64,000 bases of DNA from Desulfobacterales bacterium (GTDB lineage Bacteria; Desulfobacterota; Desulfobacteria; Desulfobacterales; JARGFK01): the NCBI GenBank assembly GCA_029211065.1, contig JARGFK010000012.1:1-64000 (forward strand), read 5' to 3'. Shown here one piece after another: positions 47,301 through 57,610 of this stretch. The number at the start of each line of letters is the position of its first letter. Position 1 is the stretch's first letter. The position numbers and the translations under genes are program-made. Under the pieces are notes generated by a model that searched no databases, was not told the origin of the DNA, and saw only the letters and a list, made by a program, of their open reading frames with translations.

Positions 47301-48060
47301 GTTCTCTGAAAGCTTTAAATTCTTTTTGGCCAAGGGTGAGCATGAGGGATACACCGGCTGAATCCCGCCCCCTGACCTCCAGGCGATCGATGCTGTTCAG
47401 AACCGAATTGATTTCCTTAAAAATAGTCAAGGCGGAAGGGGACGGCGGCAGATTGTCCGGATGGAGCAGTTCCTTTATTTGGGTTAAATTTTCCAAAATT
47501 TCGTTTTTCAAAGCCCATCTGATGTCCAGTAAATTCTCAATCCGGCTTGAGACGGTCATGGCCTGATGGGGTTCCATGGCCCCCATTTGTCGATCGGACT
47601 GGTCTTGTTCAACTGCGATGACGGCGTCTAATTGATCGGAAACGGCGGCGAGTGTCTTTTGAATTTTAAAATCTGAGAAAACGCTAAAAAAACAGGCCTC
47701 GGTTTTTAAGCTTCTTACTTTTTGCCATAATGCATCGATCAGGGTGCTGCCGCCCAGATATTGTTCAGGGATGGACAGATTGTGCTGTTTGCAGGCGCTA
47801 AACCCATTTTTCTGTATCCGGTCGACGATCTCAGCCAATGCGGCTGTTTCAAACCTATCGTCCGGGCGCTTTTTGTTTTTAAAAGCGACAATGCCCGCAA
47901 AGCCGCAGCAAATGAGATTCGCCCGGCAGGGGAAAAATATGATGGCCTGGTCGGGGACCAGTGCCGGGTGGCGGCCCCAAAAAATCCGGACGGAAAAACA
48001 GGAGCGAATTTTTGTAAGTAAGCTTGGGATCAAAAATTTAAATTTGGTTGCCGATTCCAT
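44302..48060 (-). CDS. very large GlmS-like protein (class II amidotransferase plus SIS domains)
   Basis: 1252 residues, twice a normal GlmS (about 610). A Cys-Cys-Gly-Phe-Ala-Gly-Ile-Val segment occurs at about residue 52, where GlmS has its N-terminal Cys; here 50 residues precede it, so a propeptide must be removed or the true start is a non-standard codon (ATT lies just before). About 200 residues are inserted before the VRGRDSAGV motif; HTRWASVGAITEANCHP and NGDIDNY follow. Two SIS domains come next (FVGQGTAGVAALACSN, ISQSGTTTDTNRT), then a C-terminal extension of about 320 residues. It may make an amino-sugar phosphate, but activity is uncertain. Confidence 0.75.
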   Translation of the reverse strand: MESATKFKFLIPSLLTKIRSCFSVRIFWGRHPALVPDQAIIFFPCRANLICCGFAGIVAFKNKKRPDDRFETAALAEIVDRIQKNGFSACKQHNLSIPEQYLGGSTLIDALWQKVRSLKTEACFFSVFSDFKIQKTLAAVSDQLDAVIAVEQDQSDRQMGAMEPHQAMTVSSRIENLLDIRWALKNEILENLTQIKELLHPDNLPPSPSALTIFKEINSVLNSIDRLEVRGRDSAGVSLMLTLGQKEFKAFREQIEKRNLLDGFQQRCRQDVLVNRGICIRKGNGTPAGAPVSITLTYKVAAEIGRLGDNIRFLRRQIKGDLILHELVLFPNTGHTVLSHTRWASVGAITEANCHPVDNATLLNRSGKNGNIYICLNGDIDNYLALKSTFESNGGRIHDEITTDTKIIPLQIEKYLNAGCTLTDAFRRAVNDFEGSHAIAMHCDLSPGKIFLAHKGSGQAIFVGLAPDHYMPASEVYGFIEETPAYIKMDGEKVIEGANGSTHGQIFILSQESSGSLDGIQAMFYDGTPIALTEKDVKKTNITTRDIDRQDYSHYFLKEISESPKSVEKTLENRWKIKASDPLQYDLVLDAKTFPDSLKSSLLVNKIRRVFFVGQGTAGVAALACSNIFKYYLGDPLFQISALKSSELSGFQLHEDDEPDCLADTLVIAISQSGTTTDTNRTIDMVRERGAHTIAIVNRRDSDITFKVDGVMYTSSGRDIEMSVASTKAFYSQIVAGALLGLTISRLKGCRDDQFVSTELKHLIALPGHMKTVLMKGAAIEKSARRLAVTKTYWAAVGSGPNKAAADEIRIKLSELCYKTISSDYIEDKKHIDLSSEPLIIVCAAGSRGTVIGDIIKDTAIFQAHKATPVVIADESENRFNPYAADVFHVPSASPHLAPILNTLVGHLWGYYAALAINEGSVFLYHFRESIQQSIDDYAKKGLDVYEVVLENTFRERIAQFYVEFKKLKDQNRFHTAMGVEDASNLTLLLKYLSGRLPASDFESDFNIKGTAFNMIQSLFKCVGTAINAMARPVDAIKHQAKTVTVGTSRIGEKVEGILFDALAAYDFKASHLTNSNIIVLRNLQGITAKINGAILYRIAGLNLLGEITPQTTIEVLKKEGVLAQLPSRVEADRTLKGTKQIIVRQGNVYIGKGRKDDRSIIIIPIISTASATGGLIEHLLLLTISFRENIPLPVKIKALGGKYEHIKNIVQENSIPWSDQHLELVEIQNLFGISAEKISEFIVSRLNGTHS

Positions 48061-48162
48061 GTTTACCTTGTATTTGTAATTTTATTAAGTGAATGCAATC
48101 CAAACAAGGCAAATCCCCTTTGGGGATAACCAAAGCCTGGCCCTCTGATCAGGACTCTGTAT

Positions 48163-49263
<1,101 letters not shown>

Positions 49264-49342
49264 TTAATCAGGTTGATGCGACCGGGCGGAAAGTTCCCGG
49301 ACGTGAAGCCGGCGGAAAAGAATTAGCAGGCTAAACCCCTAT

Positions 49343-50545
49343 TCAGGCCGACAGCATTGAATCCTTGAAAACCTTTTGCAGTTTTTCGATGCGTCCGTTC
49401 AGATCCGCTTCAGACCAGGACAGTTTGATTTGCATGGATATGGCCCTGCTCATAATCCCATCCGATGCGGCGATATCGATGGCGTTATAATCCGGATAAT
49501 TTTTCAGAAGCGTAAGAGGGAGCGGCGCCGGGGCGCTCAAATTTTTAAAATGGGACCAATTCCGAATGTAATGCCAGTTGTTGTCGTACCAGTAGAAGCA
49601 GGAATCAATCCCGGCGGCCGAGAACGCCCGTATCAGGGAGCGCGCCTTGTTTTTATCCGGCATAAAAAAAGAAAGGAATGTGGCTGAATCACCGCTTTTG
49701 TCCGGAAGTTTTCGAAAACTGACCCCCGGCAGGCCGTCCATGGCGTCTTTCAGAACTTTTTTGTTGCTGCGTTGTTTTTCCAGAATGCGGTCCAGTTTCC
49801 TCAGCTGGGCCACGCCAACGGCGGCGTTCAGTTCACTGATGCGAAAATTGGTTCCCAGGATCGGATGCCCTTCGATCCCCCGGTCATTGCCGACATGGTC
49901 GTGGCCATGGTCGGCGTATGCCGAAGCAATGGAATAAAGATCGGGGCTGTCGGTTACAATGGCGCCGCCTTCGCCGCAGGTAATGGTTTTGACGGGATCA
50001 AAGGAGAAGCAGCCCATCTGGCCGAAAGTCCCCACCGCTTTTCCATTGAATAGAGCGCCCAGGGACTGACAGGCATCTTCAATGAGGATCAACCCTTTGC
50101 GATCACAAAAAGATTTGAGTTCGTCGATGCGGGCCATGGCCCCGCACATATGAACCGGCATGACCGCCTTGGTGCGGGGGGTCAACGCCGCCTCCAGGGC
50201 ATCCGGATCCAAACAAAGGGTTTCATCGATATCTGAAAAAACAGGGACCGCGCCGGCGGTTAAGACGGCCTCTACGGATGCAATAAATGTAAAGGGCGGG
50301 ATGATAACTTCATCGCCGGCCCCGACACCGCAGGAAGCCAAAGCGGTGTTGACGGCGGCGGTTCCGCTGGCGCACAGGTGGCAGTGGGCGGACCCGATCC
50401 GTTTAGACAGGTCGGATTCAAACGTTTTTGCTTTCCAGTGTCCTTTACGGGCCTGATCAAACCCATACCGGAAAAGCACGCCGGTATCCAGTACATCTTG
50501 AACTTCTTTGCGTTCTTCGCTGCCGAACCATTCAAAACCGGGCAT
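49343..50545 (-). CDS. kdnA: Kdo8N aminotransferase, DegT family
   Basis: 400 residues with GGAGAG upstream. MPGFEWFGSEERKEVQDVL and LFRYGFDQARKGHWKAKTFE match KdnA-type enzymes; the PLP Lys is in FDPVKTITCGEGG, and EDACQSLGA holds the Asp. It would transfer an amino group to the 8-keto Kdo made by the kdnB product. Such Kdo8N changes outer-membrane charge and antibiotic tolerance in relatives. Confidence 0.82.
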   Translation of the reverse strand: MPGFEWFGSEERKEVQDVLDTGVLFRYGFDQARKGHWKAKTFESDLSKRIGSAHCHLCASGTAAVNTALASCGVGAGDEVIIPPFTFIASVEAVLTAGAVPVFSDIDETLCLDPDALEAALTPRTKAVMPVHMCGAMARIDELKSFCDRKGLILIEDACQSLGALFNGKAVGTFGQMGCFSFDPVKTITCGEGGAIVTDSPDLYSIASAYADHGHDHVGNDRGIEGHPILGTNFRISELNAAVGVAQLRKLDRILEKQRSNKKVLKDAMDGLPGVSFRKLPDKSGDSATFLSFFMPDKNKARSLIRAFSAAGIDSCFYWYDNNWHYIRNWSHFKNLSAPAPLPLTLLKNYPDYNAIDIAASDGIMSRAISMQIKLSWSEADLNGRIEKLQKVFKDSMLSA

Positions 50546-50590
50546 AGCCTCTCTCCTCAGTCAATGCGTTAAGGATGGGAAATCACCTTG

Positions 50591-51970
50591 TTACGAGCGA
50601 TGTTCACGATCCGTTTTAGTTTTGTCTTTAGTGAAATAGTCCTTGAAATAATGTTTTATCGCCATACGGGCATATTCGGCGGAGCGGATGCCGATATATT
50701 TTTCATGGGCGACCACCGCCGATATGACAATTTTCTGATCCCCCGCTATCTCTTCCGCATATCCGACGAACCAGTCAAACCGGGCATCACCGATTTTGTT
50801 GTCGATGGAGCCGGTTTTGCCGCCCATATGAAGCCGTGACAGGACGCGGTCCCGGCGGTGCCCTTTGAAAATCTTTTGGGCGGTTCCCGATGTTATGGTC
50901 GCCTCCATCAGACTGTTCATCATTTCGGAAGCTTGGGGCGTGATGGCCTGGTTGACGGCCTGGGGGTGGCTGCGATAAATTATCGTGCCGGTCTCATCCG
51001 TTATCTGATTAACGATGGAGGGCTCCATCAATATGCCCCCATTGATAATCGCTGCCGTGAGAATGGCGCCGTGGAGCGGCGACATGGTTGTCTTGCGATT
51101 GAAACCGCTGGCAATTTCGGCCCAGTGGTAGGGTTCATCTGAAAAATGGGCCGTACTGGCAACAACGGGTATTTCGAATTCAATGGGATGGTTGAACCCG
51201 AAGGCCTCGGCGTATTCCTCTAAAACCGTTCCGCCCAGGGAGTTTGCTCCCAATTTGCCGAAGACCGGATTGACCGATTGTGCGAATGAGTCCATCAGTG
51301 TTATCCGGTTGGTGTACTTGTTCGTTTTTTCGCGCAGCTGCGATTTATACAACGTATGCTTTCTGCCATTGTAGGTGAATTCTGAAGCCGGATCGACATT
51401 CAGCTTTTCGATGGCCGCGGCCGCGGTGATAATCTTGAATATGCTGGCTGCCGGGAATATGCTGTCGATACAGGGGTTGCTGTCCGGCGCATCCTTGTCA
51501 TAACCCGCCATGGATAATATTTTTCCGGTTGCGGGATCCATGACGACAATTCCGATATAACGGGACGTGGCGGGATTCAATCGTTCCTGAAGGAACAGTT
51601 GCAGCGACATGTCGAGGCTCGTTTCAACCTGTAATTTTTTCCCGTCGAGAACGAAATCAAAACTTTTTTCCGTCAAATTGGTAAAGCGGGTTGCATCCAA
51701 TAACGCGCGCAGCTCATTTTTACTCGGCTGCTGGGGTTCATTATCGTTTGACGCACCCGGATCCCTGGTTCCAAAGGAAATATTTTTCAAGTCCGAAAAA
51801 CTGGTGGCGTCGCCCAGCCTGCGGTCAATTCCATAGACAAAAAAAATAAATAAAAAAAACAGCAAAAAGTATTTGGCAGCGGTCTTCCAAAGGGATTTTC
51901 GGGCGCTTGTTCTTTGCAGGCGCAGCTGATATTTTCGCCAATGAGTATTTTCCGGATTGATGGGTTCCAT
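50591..51970 (-). CDS. penicillin-binding protein transpeptidase
   Basis: 459 residues. One membrane span (FLLFFLFIFFVYG, about 35-50), then a transpeptidase domain with the catalytic SIFK (in FPAASIFKI), SVN and KTG (GGKTGS) motifs. There is no glycosyltransferase (GT51) domain. The protein cross-links or trims peptidoglycan in the periplasm. It belongs with the envelope genes around it. Confidence 0.85.
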   Translation of the reverse strand: MEPINPENTHWRKYQLRLQRTSARKSLWKTAAKYFLLFFLFIFFVYGIDRRLGDATSFSDLKNISFGTRDPGASNDNEPQQPSKNELRALLDATRFTNLTEKSFDFVLDGKKLQVETSLDMSLQLFLQERLNPATSRYIGIVVMDPATGKILSMAGYDKDAPDSNPCIDSIFPAASIFKIITAAAAIEKLNVDPASEFTYNGRKHTLYKSQLREKTNKYTNRITLMDSFAQSVNPVFGKLGANSLGGTVLEEYAEAFGFNHPIEFEIPVVASTAHFSDEPYHWAEIASGFNRKTTMSPLHGAILTAAIINGGILMEPSIVNQITDETGTIIYRSHPQAVNQAITPQASEMMNSLMEATITSGTAQKIFKGHRRDRVLSRLHMGGKTGSIDNKIGDARFDWFVGYAEEIAGDQKIVISAVVAHEKYIGIRSAEYARMAIKHYFKDYFTKDKTKTDREHRS

Positions 51971-52036
51971 ATTAGATCCGATAGCAGTTTCCGTTCATAT
52001 TGCTTGCAAGCCGGCAAAGAAATTCAACGGTTCGGG

Positions 52037-53959
52037 TTAATTCAAGGCTGTTCCCGGTGTTATTTTCTTGTCCAGCGTTGCGACCACTGTTTTGCCTTTT
52101 TCAGATGCGGCAATCAACATTCCATTGGATAGTATCCCCATGATTTTTGCGGGTTTCAAGTTGGCAACGACAATGATCTGTTTGCCTATCAAATCTTCGG
52201 GCTCATAGCTTTCAGCGATTCCGGCAATGATGGTTCTTTTTTCGCCGAGGTCAATTTCAATCCGCAACAATTTTTTGGCCCGGGGAATCCGTTCGGCCTG
52301 TAAAACGGTCGCTACCCGCAGGTCGACTTTGCGAAACTCTTCTATGCTGATTTCGGGTTTGATGGCAACAGATAATTGGGCGGACCCGTCATCGGTTTGA
52401 GCACCGGTTTGATGTTTTTCCGGATCGATGCGGGGAAAAAGGGTGACTGATTTCGGGAGTTTCAACCCGGGTTGAATCGACTTCCAGCTTTTTAGATAAT
52501 CCAGTTTGAAAGCGGCAGGATCCGGTTCCAACCCCAAATGCTTTTGCATGGTTTCGGCGGTGCCGGGCATGATGGGGTAAATCAGTCCGGAAATTATCCG
52601 CAGCCCTTCCAGGAGATTATAGATGGCCGCCTCAAGCTGTTTCAGACTTGATTTCTTCTTTGCCAGCTCCCAGGGGGCGGTGACATCAATGTACTTGTTC
52701 ATCTGATTAATGAATTCCCAAACGGTTGCCAGGGCCTTATGGAAAGCAAAAGATTCCATATCCCTTTCGTATGCCGCGATGGCCTTCATGGCGTCCTGTT
52801 CCAGCTCGAGGGTGAACTCCTTTTCGACCTCGGGATCCACCGCCGGGATCACCCCGTTGAAATACTTATGTGCCATTGCCAGGACACGGCTGAAAAGATT
52901 TCCCAAATCATTGGCCAAATCTGAATTGATGCGGTTGATCAGTGACACTTCATTGAAACTGGAATCGAGCCCGAAAGCCATTTCACGCATCAGGAAAAAT
53001 CGAAATGCATCCAGCCCGTATACGTTTTTAAGCTCGAGGGGCTCCACCACATTGCCGATGGATTTAGACATCTTGCTCTGGTCCACATTCCAGTACCCAT
53101 GCACATTGAGATGTTTGTATAAAGGGATGCCGGCGGCCTTGAGCATGATGGGCCAGTAAATGCCGTGGGGTTTTAAAATATCCTTGGCAACAATGTGCTG
53201 GGCGTTCGGCCAGAATTTTTGGTAGCGGTCGCCGTCGGGATATCCCAGCGCAGAAATGTAATTGAGGAGGGCATCGAACCAGACATAGGTAACATAGTTA
53301 TTGTCAAATGGGAGCGTAATTCCCCATTCGAGACGGGTTTTGGGGCGCGAAATACAGAGGTCTTCAAGGGGTTCCTTAAGAAAAGAAAGAACCTCATTGC
53401 GGTATCGTTCCGGGCGGATAAAGTCCGAATTTCGGGTAATGTGCTCGATGAGCCAGTCCTGGTAGCGGCTCATTTTAAAGAAATAATTGGATTCCTTGAT
53501 AACTTCCGGTTCGGTTTCGTGATCGGGGCACTTGCCGCCCACCAGTTCCCGCTCGGTATAAAACCGTTCGCAGCCAAAGCAATAGAGCCCCTCATATTCA
53601 CTGAAATAAATATCACCGGCATCATAAATCTTTTGGAGGACCCTCTCCACTACGCCGATATGGGCGGGATCCGTTGTCCGAATGAACGCACTATTGCTGA
53701 TATTGAGTTCCGGCCACAACGCTTTGAACAGCGTGCTTATCTTATCGACATAGACCCTGGGGCTTAAGTTTTCAGCCTTGGCGGCCCGGACAACCTTGTC
53801 GCCATGTTCATCCGTACCGGTGAGAAAAAAAGTTTCTTTACGGGTCATGGAATGAAACCGGGCGGCAACGTCCGCCACAATGGTCGTGTAGGCATGCCCC
53901 AGATGGGGTCTTGCATTAACGTAATAAATGGGGGTTGTTATGTAAAATGTCTCTGACAT
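52037..53959 (-). CDS. metG: methionyl-tRNA synthetase
   Basis: 640 residues with GGAG upstream. HLGHAYTT is the HIGH motif and KMSKSIGN the KMSKS motif; a Cys knuckle (CFGCERF...KCPDHE) and a C-terminal tRNA-binding domain (RKVDLRVATVLQAERIPRAKKLLRIEIDLG) are present. Full length for the MetG1/2 type with the EMAP-like tail. Confidence 0.95.
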   Translation of the reverse strand: MSETFYITTPIYYVNARPHLGHAYTTIVADVAARFHSMTRKETFFLTGTDEHGDKVVRAAKAENLSPRVYVDKISTLFKALWPELNISNSAFIRTTDPAHIGVVERVLQKIYDAGDIYFSEYEGLYCFGCERFYTERELVGGKCPDHETEPEVIKESNYFFKMSRYQDWLIEHITRNSDFIRPERYRNEVLSFLKEPLEDLCISRPKTRLEWGITLPFDNNYVTYVWFDALLNYISALGYPDGDRYQKFWPNAQHIVAKDILKPHGIYWPIMLKAAGIPLYKHLNVHGYWNVDQSKMSKSIGNVVEPLELKNVYGLDAFRFFLMREMAFGLDSSFNEVSLINRINSDLANDLGNLFSRVLAMAHKYFNGVIPAVDPEVEKEFTLELEQDAMKAIAAYERDMESFAFHKALATVWEFINQMNKYIDVTAPWELAKKKSSLKQLEAAIYNLLEGLRIISGLIYPIMPGTAETMQKHLGLEPDPAAFKLDYLKSWKSIQPGLKLPKSVTLFPRIDPEKHQTGAQTDDGSAQLSVAIKPEISIEEFRKVDLRVATVLQAERIPRAKKLLRIEIDLGEKRTIIAGIAESYEPEDLIGKQIIVVANLKPAKIMGILSNGMLIAASEKGKTVVATLDKKITPGTALN

Positions 53960-53967
53960 GATAGCTC

Positions 53968-54771
53968 CTAATCTTCAACCGTGATGATATCTTCCAGTCC
54001 GATTTCTACCTCATGGCCTTCATCATCACGAATCGTCAGCCGGTTACAGATAACGTTGTGACGGAGCACTTTGCCTTTCGTGCTTTTGGTGATTACAGAT
54101 TTGTTTGGTTTCGGAAACTTTTCTTTTAGGGCCATATACGTGTCGTATTCAAATGTCAGGCAGCACATCAGGCGACCGCACTGACCGGAGATCTTGGTGG
54201 GGTTCAGAGAAAGACTCTGCTCTTTTGCCATTCGGATGGAAACCGGGTCAAACTTTTCGATAAAGGTCGAGCAGCAAATTTTACGGCCGCATCTCCCGAT
54301 CCCGCCGCACATTTTGGCCTGATTGCGAATACCCACCTGACGCATTTCCACGCGGACATCAAACTCTTTGACAAGCCTTTTGACAAGCTGTCGAAAATCG
54401 ATCCGGCCTTCGGACGTAAAAAAGAAAGTTAATTTACTGCCGTCGAAAGTGATTTCGACGGAAAAGAGGTTCATGTGGAGTTTGAGTTCCTTGATGGACC
54501 GTGCACAGAATTCATGGGCACGCTTTTCCGTCCCCAGATTTTTTTGAATTTGTCTGAAATCATTTTCATTGGCCAGGCGAAATACTTTTTTCAGCGGCCG
54601 ACCGGACGCGCTCTCCTCACGGGAAACCGGTGAGACTATAACCGTGCCAAACCCAATCCCCTGCTCGGTTTCTACGATGACATGATCGCCACGCTTTAGG
54701 ACAAATGCGCCGCAATCAAAGTCGTATACTTTGCCTGCGGGCTTAAATCGGATACCAACAACTTTTTTCAT
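53968..54771 (-). CDS. ricT: PSP1-domain protein, RicT/YaaT-like
   Basis: 267 residues. VVGIRFKPAGKVYDFDCG at the start, the Cys-rich CGGIGRCGRKICCSTF and CGRLMCCLTFEYDTY blocks, and the conserved PSP1 strand pattern. RicT relatives form an iron-sulfur complex that regulates RNA processing. It lies between metG and holB, a common arrangement. Confidence 0.85.
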   Translation of the reverse strand: MKKVVGIRFKPAGKVYDFDCGAFVLKRGDHVIVETEQGIGFGTVIVSPVSREESASGRPLKKVFRLANENDFRQIQKNLGTEKRAHEFCARSIKELKLHMNLFSVEITFDGSKLTFFFTSEGRIDFRQLVKRLVKEFDVRVEMRQVGIRNQAKMCGGIGRCGRKICCSTFIEKFDPVSIRMAKEQSLSLNPTKISGQCGRLMCCLTFEYDTYMALKEKFPKPNKSVITKSTKGKVLRHNVICNRLTIRDDEGHEVEIGLEDIITVED

Positions 54772-54860
54772 AATAGTTTCATTCGGTTATATAAAATATG
54801 GTGCAGCCAACGGATCCGACGCGCCATAATTTACAAGTATAAGTTAATATATGATTTTTT

Positions 54861-55919
54861 TCAACATGCCATTTTCAGCATCATGGCTTCCAGCGTCAGG
54901 CGGGCATTGCTGTTGCCCCGAATCGATTTCTGTGCCGTTTGGATGGTTTCAATTTTTAGAATTAAGGTTGATACCGATTCCGTTTGTGAAGCATTCCGGA
55001 TTGTGTCCACAAGATCCGTGTTGATGACTTTATCCGGACAAAATTTATAAATTACCAGATCCCGCAGCCAAGCTTTTAAGACTTCCAGGGCGTCCAATAG
55101 AATTTCTTTGTTGGATGCCAGCTGTTCGGCAAACATCAGCTGAAGCCCGATCGGTCTTTTCGATAGTTCGGCCGGTCTTTTCAGGCCACTGGCATCCAGG
55201 AGCCAGTGGCGCCAATGGTGCCAGTCGGTTCCTTTAAAAGGCCTGCTTAAAGCAAGGGCTTTGGCATAATCCCCGTTGGCCAGGACAGCGATGACCGCCG
55301 CCTCATTCGGCGGCAGGTTTTCTTTTTCCATCAGCAGCTTTTGCAGCTCTTTTCCGGGAACCGGATAAAAATGGACATGCTGGCAGCGCGATGCAATTGT
55401 CGGGAGCAGGTCGGATGTCTGGGGGGCCAGTAAGATAAAAATGGTCCGGTCGGGGGGTTCTTCCAACAGTTTGAGGAGGGCATTGCCCGCTTCAGGGTTC
55501 ATGGCCTGGGCATCCGAAATAATCACGAAACGCCGTCTGGCCTCATACGGTTTCATGGACAGCGATTCACAAAGTGTCCGCACCTGAGCGATGCGAATGA
55601 TCGGTCCTGACGGTGAAATGCTGAGAATATCGGGATGATTGTCAGATAGTATTTTCCGGCAGCTAATGCAGTCTCCGCAGGGATTGACGTCATCGAAAGA
55701 CACATCATCGGAAACGGAAAGGGGGGGGTCGGACTGGGATGCTTGCACGGGCCGGTTGAGACAGTTGCAGGACATGGCAACCGTCACGGCAGCCGACCTT
55801 TTGCCGGCGGCGTCAATTCCGCAAAAAAGCAAGGCATGCGGTATCATGCCCCTGCGCAACAGTGTCGCTAAAATTCGGATGGGCTGTTTCTGGCCGGTTA
55901 TTGACTCGAATCCAGGCAC
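54861..55919 (-). CDS. holB: DNA polymerase III subunit delta-prime
   Basis: 352 residues from GTG 55919 (five bases after the IHF stop); TTG 55934 is an alternative that overlaps it. HALLFCGIDAAGKRSAAV replaces the usual Walker A and NPCGDCISCRK...HPDILSI is the zinc module typical of DnaX/HolB; ALLKLLEEPPDRTIFILLA follows. It is a non-ATP-binding clamp-loader subunit. Confidence 0.88.
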   Translation of the reverse strand: MPGFESITGQKQPIRILATLLRRGMIPHALLFCGIDAAGKRSAAVTVAMSCNCLNRPVQASQSDPPLSVSDDVSFDDVNPCGDCISCRKILSDNHPDILSISPSGPIIRIAQVRTLCESLSMKPYEARRRFVIISDAQAMNPEAGNALLKLLEEPPDRTIFILLAPQTSDLLPTIASRCQHVHFYPVPGKELQKLLMEKENLPPNEAAVIAVLANGDYAKALALSRPFKGTDWHHWRHWLLDASGLKRPAELSKRPIGLQLMFAEQLASNKEILLDALEVLKAWLRDLVIYKFCPDKVINTDLVDTIRNASQTESVSTLILKIETIQTAQKSIRGNSNARLTLEAMMLKMAC

Positions 55920-55923
55920 TAAT

Positions 55924-56199
55924 TTAATAATCAACCCGTTCTTTCAGTTCTTTACCGGATTTGAAAAACGGAAGTTTTTTGGGTTTGATAATGACTTTTT
56001 CGCCAGTTTTTGGATTCCGGCCGGTATAACTTTTGTATTCTTTTACAAAAAAACTGCACAGTCCACGTATCTCCACACGTTCTCCTTGGGCCAGGGCATC
56101 CGCCATGTTATCGAAAAATATTTGAACGACCCTTGCCGCTTCTGATTTGGAAATATTCGCTTCATTTTTCAATGCGGAAATAAGTTCCAATTTGTTCAT
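55924..56199 (-). CDS. ihfB: IHF/HU-family DNA-binding protein
   Basis: 91 residues with GGAGG six bases before the ATG. It has the two-helix start (MNKLELISALKNEANISKSEAARV) and the beta-arm GRNPKTGEKVIIKPKKLPFF of this family. The beta-subunit label is a best guess; a HU-like role is possible. Confidence 0.8.
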   Translation of the reverse strand: MNKLELISALKNEANISKSEAARVVQIFFDNMADALAQGERVEIRGLCSFFVKEYKSYTGRNPKTGEKVIIKPKKLPFFKSGKELKERVDY

Positions 56200-56314
56200 A
56201 CATCCTCCTTATAAGCAATAACGGCCCAAAACCATTTCACAATCTTCTTATAAAACAAAACCTTACCGGAAGTCAACAGCTAAATGATATCTAACTGATT
56301 GTTATTACAATGTC

Positions 56315-56411
56315 ATTAGAATCCGTTTTAAAACCCCCTCTGCGACCGGATAGCTGCGTTGTCCCGCTTTTAAGCGAGATCAAGCCTGATTTGAGGTTTT
56401 GATACGGATTA
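56315..56411 (-). promoter_or_regulatory. large imperfect hairpin after the universal stress gene
   Basis: AATCCGTTTTAAAACC and GGTTTTGATACGGATT are imperfect complements about 60 bases apart in the gap between the universal stress and IHF genes. It may end the stress-gene transcript. Confidence 0.35.
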
Positions 56412-56419
56412 TAGGGTTT

Positions 56420-56899
56420 TCAATCTTCCGCTATGGGAACACATAATACCGGACGGCTCATAAATCTTAAAACCCGTTCAGTCGTACTTCCGAAGAAAAT
56501 CGTTTGCATGTCGCCGGAATTGCCCCGATTTCCCATGATGACCATGTCGGCGCCTATTTCAACAGCCTTTTTATTGATTTCAAGAAAAGGGATTCCCTCA
56601 CATATTATTTCTTCGACAGGTTCGGCAATCATTCCTTCTTCGCGCAGAAAATCTTTAAGCTGTTTTTTGGCCTGGAGAAACAATGTTTTTTTTATATGGC
56701 TTTCCGTTCCGATCTGATTGCTGATGCACCGTTCAATAAAGTTATGATCAATGACATGGATTACCACAATCCGGTCCGGCTTCTGCCCCATAATGGATTT
56801 TGCCATCCTTAACGCGCGTGCAGAGGATGGGGAAAAATCCACAGCCACCAGAACTTTATATTTTTTGGCGCTGCTTTTGTTTTCGTCAACGGCGGTCAT
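56420..56899 (-). CDS. universal stress protein
   Basis: 159 residues. YKVLVAVDFSPSSARALRMA, VIHVIDHNF, GADMVIMGNRGNSG and STTERVLRFMSRPVLCVP are the UspA-domain motifs, including the GxxG(x9)G(S/T) ATP-binding region. The ATG overlaps the stop of the NusG-like gene by ATGA. Confidence 0.88.
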   Translation of the reverse strand: MTAVDENKSSAKKYKVLVAVDFSPSSARALRMAKSIMGQKPDRIVVIHVIDHNFIERCISNQIGTESHIKKTLFLQAKKQLKDFLREEGMIAEPVEEIICEGIPFLEINKKAVEIGADMVIMGNRGNSGDMQTIFFGSTTERVLRFMSRPVLCVPIAED

Positions 56900-57432
56900 T
56901 TCTGCCTTGATAGTATTTTTGGAATAATTTCAATATCTTCAGCGTTAACATCAACCTGGGCATACTGGCCGAGGGCTTCGATGTACACCACCACACGCTC
57001 TTTTCCCCGGTAGCGGACGAAAATGCCGTTTACCCCGGCAAAGGGTCCGGCAACAACCATAACCCTGTCTCCCTTTTGGAAGCGGCTGCCGGTTGCAACG
57101 GGTTGACCGCTGGACACCATAATTTTTAATGATTCGATGGTATCCATTGCGACCGGGACCGGTCCGTCCTTGCTGCCCACCAGGCGAACGGCCCCTGCTG
57201 TTTTGACGATTTCAAGGTGGGCCTGGGGATGCAGGATTGATTTCACAAACAAGTATCCCGGGAAAAGCGGCACAAGGATCATCAATTTTCGGTCACGCCT
57301 TTTGCTGGGGACTTTTATTTTGGGGAGAAAAACCTCGAGCGATTTTTTCTGAAGCGCTTCATTTACCACATTTTCAAATCTGCTTTTGGTGTGGAGCACA
57401 TACCAGTTGGGGACTAATTTACTTATGTTCAT
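56896..57432 (-). CDS. NusG/RfaH-family antiterminator
   Basis: 178 residues from ATG 57432 (the longer frame has no support). The NGN domain (NWYVLHTKSRFENVV, LFPGYLFVK) and the C-terminal KOW domain (KGDRVMVVAGPFAGVNGIFV) are both present. Paralogues of this type promote transcription of long polysaccharide operons. With EPS and LPS operons close by, such a role is likely. Confidence 0.85.
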   Translation of the reverse strand: MNISKLVPNWYVLHTKSRFENVVNEALQKKSLEVFLPKIKVPSKRRDRKLMILVPLFPGYLFVKSILHPQAHLEIVKTAGAVRLVGSKDGPVPVAMDTIESLKIMVSSGQPVATGSRFQKGDRVMVVAGPFAGVNGIFVRYRGKERVVVYIEALGQYAQVDVNAEDIEIIPKILSRQK

Positions 57433-57464
57433 CTGCTTATTCCAATTCGCGTTAAAACCGATTG

Positions 57465-57522
57465 AACCGCAACAGCGGGCGTATACCCCGTCCCGCCAAG
57501 GCGGGACTGCAGGGTTCTTCAA
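57465..57522 (+). repeat. copy A of the 58-bp dispersed hairpin repeat
   Basis: AACCGCAACAGC...GCAGGGTTCTTCAA with a perfect stem GTCCCGCC/GGCGGGAC in the centre. Copies at 24264-24321 (minus) and 33658-33681 share both ends. Confidence 0.65.
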
Positions 57523-57610
57523 ACGGCCGGTTCTGCTCTAACGGAATCCACTTTTGGGACCGTATTCGCCGACCGAAAAGAAGGGGCTTTCGGAAACGGA
57601 ACTCCATCAG

